DNA from: CAYVIB01 sp964451365
GTDB lineage: Bacteria; Pseudomonadota; Gammaproteobacteria; Pseudomonadales; Cellvibrionaceae
Direction: 5' to 3'
Assembly: GCA_964451365.1 (NCBI GenBank)
Contig: CAYVIB010000028.1
Location: 16,598-80,597, forward strand
Length of the DNA stretch: 64,000 nucleotides
Part shown: positions 1 through 9,000 of the stretch, piece by piece
How the letters are laid out: every line of letters starts with the position of its first letter
How positions within the stretch are numbered: the stretch's first letter is position 1
The notes under the pieces: generated by a model
Databases searched by the model: none
The model's input: only the letters and a program-made list of their open reading frames with translations
What the model was told of the DNA's origin: nothing
Made by a program: the position numbers and the translations under genes

Positions 1-3000
1 AAGAAAACAACCGACTATTTTTTCCGCACCGGCAAGTGCCGGCCGGTCGTGTGTCACCACACCCGTCAACACCTCCCTGTCTCCCGTCAACAACGACAGG
101 GTATGCACGTGTGCCGCGAGGCAAATCTCCTTAATGCTATAGCCGTCAACCCGGGTGCGCTGCATCAACGATTGCAGTCTTTCCCGGCCAACATAACCGC
201 GCAGTATCCGCATACCCGTTTCATCGGATATTGGCCGGGAACCATAGTTAAAAGGCAGCTTCATCCGGCTGTAGTCTTGCAGATAGCGCTTCCAGAATTC
301 GGCGGCGTTGCCGGAAGTGGAACGGGCGAGATTGATCGCGACATAATCCTTATAGCCATGCTCCACCGGTTGATCCGTCAACGGGATATTGTTATCCAAA
401 GCGAGATATTGCTGCAGTAACTCCGTTGTTAATATATTCGCGCTCCAGCCATCAAGAATGGCGTGCTGGAAGGACAACACCATGCAGATCTGTTTCGCAC
501 CCAGAACAAATACCTTGATTCGCCACAATGGCTGATCGCATTGAAATACGAACTTGTTTCGCAGGTCCTGCCTGCAATAGGACTCGATTGCCCGTTTTTG
601 TTTATCCGCCGGCAGGCGCGATAAATTCTCCGACTGAACCGCCACTTTGCACTCCGAATGCACGACTTGCAGCGGCACTTCAAAATTTGTCACATCGAAA
701 CTGGTGCGCAGAATGGGGTGTTTTTGAACCACGAGCCCGACGGCCTTGCGAAAAACTTCCGCATTAAAGTTTTCCAATGGAATAACGTACGGGAACTGGT
801 CGTGATAAAGAGGTTCATCCGGTTGAGCCTGGGCAAAAAACACCATACTCTGCTGGATCGCACTCAGCGGATAAAAATCCTCATAGCCATTCGGCAGGTG
901 CTTCCGCTGGTGTCGGTCTTCCAGTATCGACTCCCGCAACGCGTCGATTTCCTTCAACCCGGTTTCCAGTTGCTGATGGATAGCGGCGGGTCGGCTAAAG
1001 TCGGCTTCAGCAACAAGCGCTTCAATGGTGGGGGCAAAAAAGATATCGCGTATTTTAATATTGGCATTGAGCGCGGAGTTCATTGCCGAAACCAGTTGCA
1101 GTACCGACAATGAGTGACCACCCAGATGGAAGAAATTGTCGGTAACACCGACCTGTTCAATTCCCAAAACGTCCTGCCATATTTCACACAAAGTGGCTTC
1201 CATTTCCGTGCGGGGCGCGACATAAACTTTTTGCTGTGTGGATACATCCGGTTCCGGCAGCGCTTTCCGGTCCACTTTACCGTTCGGTGTAAGCGGTAGC
1301 CGGGCAAGCAACACAAATGCCGAGGGCACCATATAATCCGGCAGGGTTTGCCGTAAATGACGGCGGAGGCGTTCAATCACCTCTTGCCGTATCGCAACGA
1401 AAGATTCATTTTCATCACGCGTATCGACCACTTCGGTCACCACATAAGCAACCAGTTGCTTGTCGCTGGTTCCCGCGGCCTCCTTGGCAAGGACAATCGC
1501 TTCCCTGACATCCGCGCTGGCGTTGAGTGTGTTTTCAATTTCACCCAGTTCAATACGGAAGCCACGAATTTTTACCTGGTGGTCAATACGACCCAGGAAT
1601 TCCAGATTACCATTCGGCAACCAACGCACCAGGTCGCCGGTTTTGTACAGGCGTTTACTGCTCGATGGATTGGCGTCATCGTGGAAGGGGTTGAGAATAA
1701 ATTTTTCGGCAGTCAGGTCGGCACGATTCAAATAACCGCGAGCCAGTCCGATACCGCCGATATGAAGCTCACCCGCAACATTTTCCGGCACCGGGTTTAA
1801 ATGCCGGTCAAGCACAATCAACTGGATATTATGAATCGGACGGCCAATCGGCACACTATTCAAACCAGCGTGATTTTGCGAACAATCCCAGTAGCTCACA
1901 TCAATTGCCGCTTCCGTGGGACCGTACAGGTTGTGAAGCTCCGCCCAGGGACACGCCGCCTTGAATTGCTCCACCTGCCGCAGTGCCAGCGCCTCTCCAC
2001 TACAGAAAACCTGGCGCAATGTTTTACACCGGGACAAATCGCCGAGCACCAGCATGCTGCTCAACATGGAAGGAACAAAATGCATTTTGGTGACGCGCTT
2101 TTCGCGGATCAGTTCGGATAAATAGGCCGGGTCTTTATGGCCTTCCGGTTTGGCCAGTACAAGCCCGGCACCCACGGTAAGTGGCCAGACAAATTCCCAA
2201 ACGGACACATCAAAGCTGAAGGGCGTCTTCTGTAAAATACGGTCGGCTGGCTCTGAACCGTATTGACGGTTCATCCAGTCAACCCGGTTCACCAGGGCCT
2301 TGTGTTCAACCATGACGCCTTTCGGATTGCCGGTGGAGCCCGAGGTATAAATGACATAAGCCAGGTGATCCGAAGTTAAACCCTGTTCCGCCTTATCGGG
2401 ATTTATTGGCGATTCGGCTTTTAATTTTTCGATCAGCTCCTCGCTATCAAGACATACCGCCTGTTCTCCACCAAGGGAAATATATTCACGCAAATGGCTT
2501 TGCGTTAATACGGTATTGAGCTGTGCGTCCTTGAGCATGTACGCCAGGCGGGCTTCGGGATAGTCAGGATCCAACGGAACATAAGCCCCGCCGGATTTCA
2601 GTATCGCCAGGATACCGATCACCATTTCCAGCGAACGCTCGATGCAGATACCCACCAGCTTATCCGGGCCGACCTCCTTTTCGTTTATCAGGTAATGCGC
2701 CAGTTGGTTTGCCTTCTGATTCAGCTCTGCATAAGTCAGTTGTTGATCCGCGAAGATAACCGCCACGGCACCCGGCGTTTTTTCCACTTGCTCTTCAAAC
2801 AATTCGTGAATGCATTTTTCCGAGGGATAATCAACGGCCGTTTCATTACGCTCCACCAGCATTTGGCGGCTTTCCTTCGCGCTCAGCAGATCGGCTTTAA
2901 AAATGCTTTGCCCGGGTGCGTCGATCAGCGCCTTGAGTAAATGTTCAAAGTGCATCGCCATACGGGCAATGGTTGGCTGCTCAAACAAGCCGGTGTTGTA

Positions 3001-6000
3001 TTCCCAGGCAAGTTGCAAACCTTGCGGCGTTTCCGTGATATCGAGAGTGAGATCGTATTTGGCAATACCGGTACTCTGCTCAACAGGACTCAGTTCCAGC
3101 CCGGGAAGCTCCAGAATTCCGGCTTCATTATTCTGCAACACCAGCATTACCTGGAACAGTGCACCGTGGCTCAGGTTACGCTCCGGTTGCAGCCGTTCCA
3201 CAAGTTGCTCAAAGGGCACTTGCTGGTGCGCGTAGGCATCCAGCAACATGCTTTTGCTTTGCTGCAATAGATCGATAAAGCTTGGATCGCCGGATAAATC
3301 GCTGCGTAACACCAGGGTATTGGCAAAAAAACCGATCAGGTTGGCGACGTCCTCTTGCTCGCGATTCGCAATGGGACTGCCTATCACAATGTCCGTCTCA
3401 TTGCTGTAGCGCGCCAGCAAAACCGAAAAAGCCGCCTGCAAACCCATAAACAAGGTAGCGCCATGGGACTGGCACAGCTTGTTTAAACCGAAAAGAATTT
3501 CCGCATTGATGCGCGATTGCTGCGTGCGGCCGTCGAAGCCCTGCACGGCGGGCCGCGGATGATCCAGGGGCAGACTGTGAACCACCGGCAGGCCGGCAAG
3601 TTGTTTTGTCCAATAATCCAGTTGCCTGTCCAACACCTCGTCGCGCAGCCAGTTTCGCTGCCAATTGGCGTAGTCGGCGTATTGGATATCCAAGGGCTGC
3701 AGCGGGTTTTCCCGGCCGCGGCTGTAAGCACCGTAGAGCGCGCTGAATTCATTAATAAGAATTCCCATGGACCAGCCATCCGCGGCGATATGGTGCATGA
3801 CCACCAGAACAATATGTTCTTTTTCATTCAGCTTGATCAGCAACGTCCGCAGCATCAAGTCCCGGCTTAAATTAAACCCCCGCTTGAATTCCCCGGTGAC
3901 AAGTTCAGCCAGTTGCCGTTGGCGCGCACCCTTCTTCACGCGGGACAGATCCATCGTCGGCACCACAACAGGCTCTGCCTGCTGAATAACCTGCATCACC
4001 AGACCGTTTTTGCCGGCGGCAAAACAGGTGCGCAAACTTTCGTGGCGCTCGACAATACTGCTAAAGGCGCGGTTCAAGGCTTCGATATCCAGTTTGCCGC
4101 TGAGCTTTAACGCACCGGTAATATTGTAATGCGCGCTGCCGCCTTCAATTTGATCCAGCATCCATAAACGCTGCTGGGCAAAGGACGCCGGCAATGCCTG
4201 CTCTCGCGGCACCGGAACGAGCGCGGGTCGAGCCGGATCATTATCCGACTGCGACAGCGTGCGCGCGACATCTTCCAGGGTGCGACTACCGAACAACGAC
4301 CTCAACGGCAGGTTCACATTAAAAGCCTGGTGAAGCCGGGAAATCAGGCGCGTTGCCAACAGCGAATGCCCACCCAGACGAAAGAAATTATCACTGATGC
4401 CAACGCGCTCAATGCCGAGAATGTCCTGGCAAATCCCGCACAGGATTTTTTCAGTTTCCGTACGCGGTGCAACGTAATACGCCTGTTGCGCGGCAAAATC
4501 CGGCTCGGGAAGCGCTTTGCGGTCCACCTTTCCATTCGGGGACAGCGGTAAATTTGCCAGTGACACAAATGCCGACGGCACCATATAATCCGGCAGGGTT
4601 TGGCACAGGTCATTTCGTATATTTTCAATCAGTTCCTGCCGCGCCTCGATTGCAGCGTCAGTCTCGTCCCCGGAACCCACTGCGTCCGTCACGATATAAG
4701 CCACCAGGCGTCTGTCGCCGTTGCTGTCGCATTTCGCGAGCACAAGCGCGCTTTTTATTTCAGCGCGGGTATTGAGCGCATTCTCAATTTCCCCCAACTC
4801 AATCCTGAAGCCACGAATTTTCACCTGGTGGTCAATACGTCCCAGGATTTCCAAATTGCCATCGGGTAGCCAGCGCACCAGATCTCCTGTTTTATACAGG
4901 CGCTCACTGCTGGAAGGAACGGCGGGATCGAAAAACGGATTGGAAATAAATTTTTCGTCAGTCAGTTCGGGAAGATTTAAATAACCACGCGCAAGACCTG
5001 CTCCCGACACACAGAGTTCACCCACGGCGCCCATATGACTTAGCTGATGGTTTTCGGTTAAAACATAAACCGACACGTTGGCGATCACTTTCCCGATACA
5101 ATTACCTTTAATCGCATCCTTTTGCAGGCTGGCGGTAACAATATCGGTACACTCGGTGGGGCCGTACATATTGACCAGCGATGCCTGACAGGCACGATGA
5201 CTTAACCATGGATTGAGTAACGCTGCATTAATCGGCTCACCGCCCAACAATACGTGGCGCAAACTTCGCAGGCTTTGGTAATTCTCCAAAGCCGCGCACT
5301 CCACCACGCCATACAGCATACTCGGGGCACAATTGAACAGGGTAATTGCATTGGCCTGCACGGTATTGGTCACCGCTACCGGGTCGTAGCTTCCGGCGCG
5401 CGCAAATACCACTCGACCACCGCTTACCAACGGTGCAAAAAAATTCTTCTGCGTTAAATCAAAGCCAACGGAACTGGCAATCAGAACTCTATCGTTGGCG
5501 TCGAACGCGTATTCCCGCGCGTACCAGTTGACCAGGTTTCTAAAACCTTTCCTCTCCACCAGCACGCCTTTTGGGTTGCCTGTGGAACCGGACGTGTAAA
5601 TAACATAGGCAAGATGATGCGATGCAAGCCGTGTCTTTTTCGTATCTGTATTCGTTGATGGATACGCTTCGAGTTCCTGCTCAAACACCTTGCTGTTCAG
5701 GCACACGGCCTGTCTGTCTGTGACGGGAACCAGTTCCCGCAGCTGACTTTGCATCAGCACCGTGGCCAGCTTTGCGTCCTTTAGCATGTAAGCCAGACGG
5801 GCTTGCGGATATTCCGGGTCGAGCGGTACATAAGCACCGCCCGCCTTTAGAATTGCCAGAAGCCCCACCATCATTTCCAGCGAGCGTTCAACACAGAGAC
5901 CCACCAGGGTATCCGGCTTTACCTGCCTTTCGTCGATAAGGTAATGGGCGAGGCGGTTGGCTTTCCCATTCAGTTGCCGGTAGGTTAATTCGCGGTTTTC

Positions 6001-9000
6001 ATATACAACCGCAACAGCATTGGGAGTCGCTTCGACCTGGGCTTCAAACAACTCGTGAATGCATTTATCTTTCGGATATTCCTCGGCAGTGCGATTCCGC
6101 TCCACCAGCAATTGACGGCGTTCAGCCTCGGGCAAGATCGACAATGCGTTTACCGCCCGCTTAGGCGTAAACTCGAGTGCGTTAACCAACTCAGCCACTG
6201 CTGTTTGCATATACGCGAGTATCCGTTCCGCACAGACAGCTTGGTCCACCTGGAGCTCCAGCGCAAAATCACGGCCCAAATCATCCACCGACAAATTGAA
6301 AGGATAGGTGGTGCGGTTGCTGACGGTGAGCAACTGAAAATTAAAGTCTTCCTGTTCGGCTTCGGAATTTGAATCAGCGGGATTTCCAGCGACGTAAGTT
6401 TCATCCGGCGCGGAATGACGATAATTGAACATTGCGCTGAACAGTGGTGCATTTCCCACCAGCCCACTACAGCTTTGCGCAAGCGCCAGGGGGGTCTGCT
6501 CATAAGGCAATAATTCCACTAGCCTATTCTGCACTTCGCGAATCAGTTCGATGACCGGCACATCACTTAGCTTCACCCGCAACGGCAGGGTATTCATGAA
6601 TACGCCAAGCATGCGTTCCGCACCCGCGGTACCTTGCAGGCGGCCCGACAGCACGGTACCGAACACCACATCCCCGCGACCGCTGCACGCGCCGACAACC
6701 ATGGCCCAGGCAGCGTGAAAAAGAGCCGCGGGGCTCATTGACAACTCCCTCGCAAGGCGACGAATAGTCTCTGACATTTCCACCGGGACGGGTGTTTTCA
6801 GTTCGACTATTCGACTGCCGTCACAGTTAACGTCCAGTAGATTAAACGGTGTGGTGGACTCTTCCACATCCCCCAGCATCGCGGTAAAGAACGCTTCCGC
6901 ATCGTGCTCACGGGCCTGATGTTGTGTGTGAGCAACAAATTCGCGATACGGAATTGTTGGCGGCAGGTTTTCGGTTTTTCCCGCACCGTAAAGCGCCAGT
7001 TCATCCTGAATCATTTCCAGTCCCACGTGATCGGAAATCATGTGGTGAAACCGAAGTAAAACAAAATGCTGTTCGGAGCGGGAGTCGGTCGCAATCTGCA
7101 ATTGGAGTAGCGGTGCCTGCCCCAGGTTCATCCACTGCCGCTCCGGCGCGCAACGTGAAATCATTTCCGCTTCAATATCTTCAATGCTATCCATGTCCAG
7201 CCAGGTAACAGGAAGGCTTGCCTGGCGACACACCACTTGCACCGGCGTCGACAACGCCTGCCAGAAAACTGCCGTGCGCAAAACGTCATGGCGATTGATA
7301 ATAAATTGCAGCGCCGCAATAAAATTCTCAACAGCCTGCTTTCCGTTAATGCGAAACAACGCAGGCAGCACGTAGGGATCGCTTCGGGTACTCATCATAT
7401 GATGAAAGAGGATTCCTTCCTGAAGCGGGGCGAGCGAATAGATATCCTGCACATTGCCCGCGCCGCCGGGAGTGCGCGCCACAATCCGCGCAATTTCTTC
7501 CGGCGTCAGGCTTACCAGAGGCAGCATTTCAGGCGTAATGTGCTCACAACCTTCGGGAATTAAATTGTCGGGCGCTTTGAACGCCGGCGATAAATTCGAC
7601 ACATTGTTCTCTACCGCACCCGATAATTCCTTTGCCAGATCCGCCACGCGGGGCGCGGCAAAAAACTGGCGCGCCGTTAACGACAATCCCTGCTGTTGCA
7701 GTTTTGAAATCACCTGTATAACCAGCAGGGAATGGCCACCCAGTTGGAAAAAGTTGTCGGTAACACCGACCCGCTCGACACCCAGCACCTCCCGCCAGAT
7801 TTCACACAGTAACTTTTCGGTTTCCGTGCGCGGCGCGACATAGATTTCCTGCTGGCCGGAGACATCCGGTTCCGGCAATGCCTTGCGATCGACTTTGCCG
7901 TTCGGTGTTAAAGGCCATTGCGCCAGCAACACGAATGCGGACGGCACCATATAGTCCGGCAGCGTCAGGCTGACGTGGTGGCGCAGGCTTTCAATCAGTT
8001 CGCCTTGCGTGGTTTGATCCCCGTCCTGCAAATCGATGGCTTCGGTAAGCACATAGGCAACCAAATGTTTATTGTTACCGGCCAAATCCCGCGCCAGCAC
8101 AATGGCATCCACAACATCATCGTGCGCGCTGAGCCGGCTTTCTATTTCACCCGGTTCAATTCTGAAGCCGCGGATTTTTACCTGATTATCCGTGCGTCCC
8201 AGAAACTCCAGATTCCCGTTCGGCAACCAGCGCACCAGATCGCCGGTTTTGTACAGGCGTTCGCTACTGGACAGATTGCTTTTGTCGTGGAACGGATTAA
8301 CGATAAATTTTTCTTCGGTTAGTTCAGGACGGTTTAAATACCCGCGCGCAAGCCCACTGCCACCGATGCAAAGCTCGCCCGCCACACCCACGGGCGTCAG
8401 AGCGCCATCCGAAGTAAGTACATAGAGAGAGCGGTTGGGCAACCCTTTTCCAATCACGGCATTGGGATAATTCAACAGCTCTTCGTTAATCACGGCGTGG
8501 CTGCTCAGGATGGTGGATTCGGTCGGGCCGTACAGTTCCACAATGTCAGCGCCGGTAAAAGCATCGGCCAGTTTGCTGAGCAGACCCGGCGGTACGTAAT
8601 CCCCGCCGACAAAAATTTTTCTTACTTTCCCGAAGCTGGACGGCTGGCTGTTTTTGTAGGCACAGACTTCCGCCATCAGGCTGGGCACGGCATGCAGTAA
8701 TGTGCAGTCCCTTAACTGTCGGGCCAGTACATCAAAATCAAACAGTGCCTCACGGCGAACAATGATGGATCGGCCACCTTTGATTAAGGTCAGGAATAAT
8801 TCAAACAACGCGATGTCAAATGCGATTGAGGCCAAAAAACCGAACGCATCGCTGGAAGTTACCTTAAACGTATCGCTCAGGCCAGCCAGGGTGCTGACCA
8901 GACTGGCGTGCTCAATCATCACCCCTTTCGGGTTTCCGGTGGAGCCGGAGGTGTAGATAACATAAGCCAGATGGTTCGGTGTTAGGTTCAGACGCTTTGG

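Noticed and set aside
49..3270. Many plus-strand open frames of 80-150 codons across the NRPS B gene
   Set aside because: They lie opposite the long minus-strand NRPS frame, repeat with each module and have no ribosome sites.
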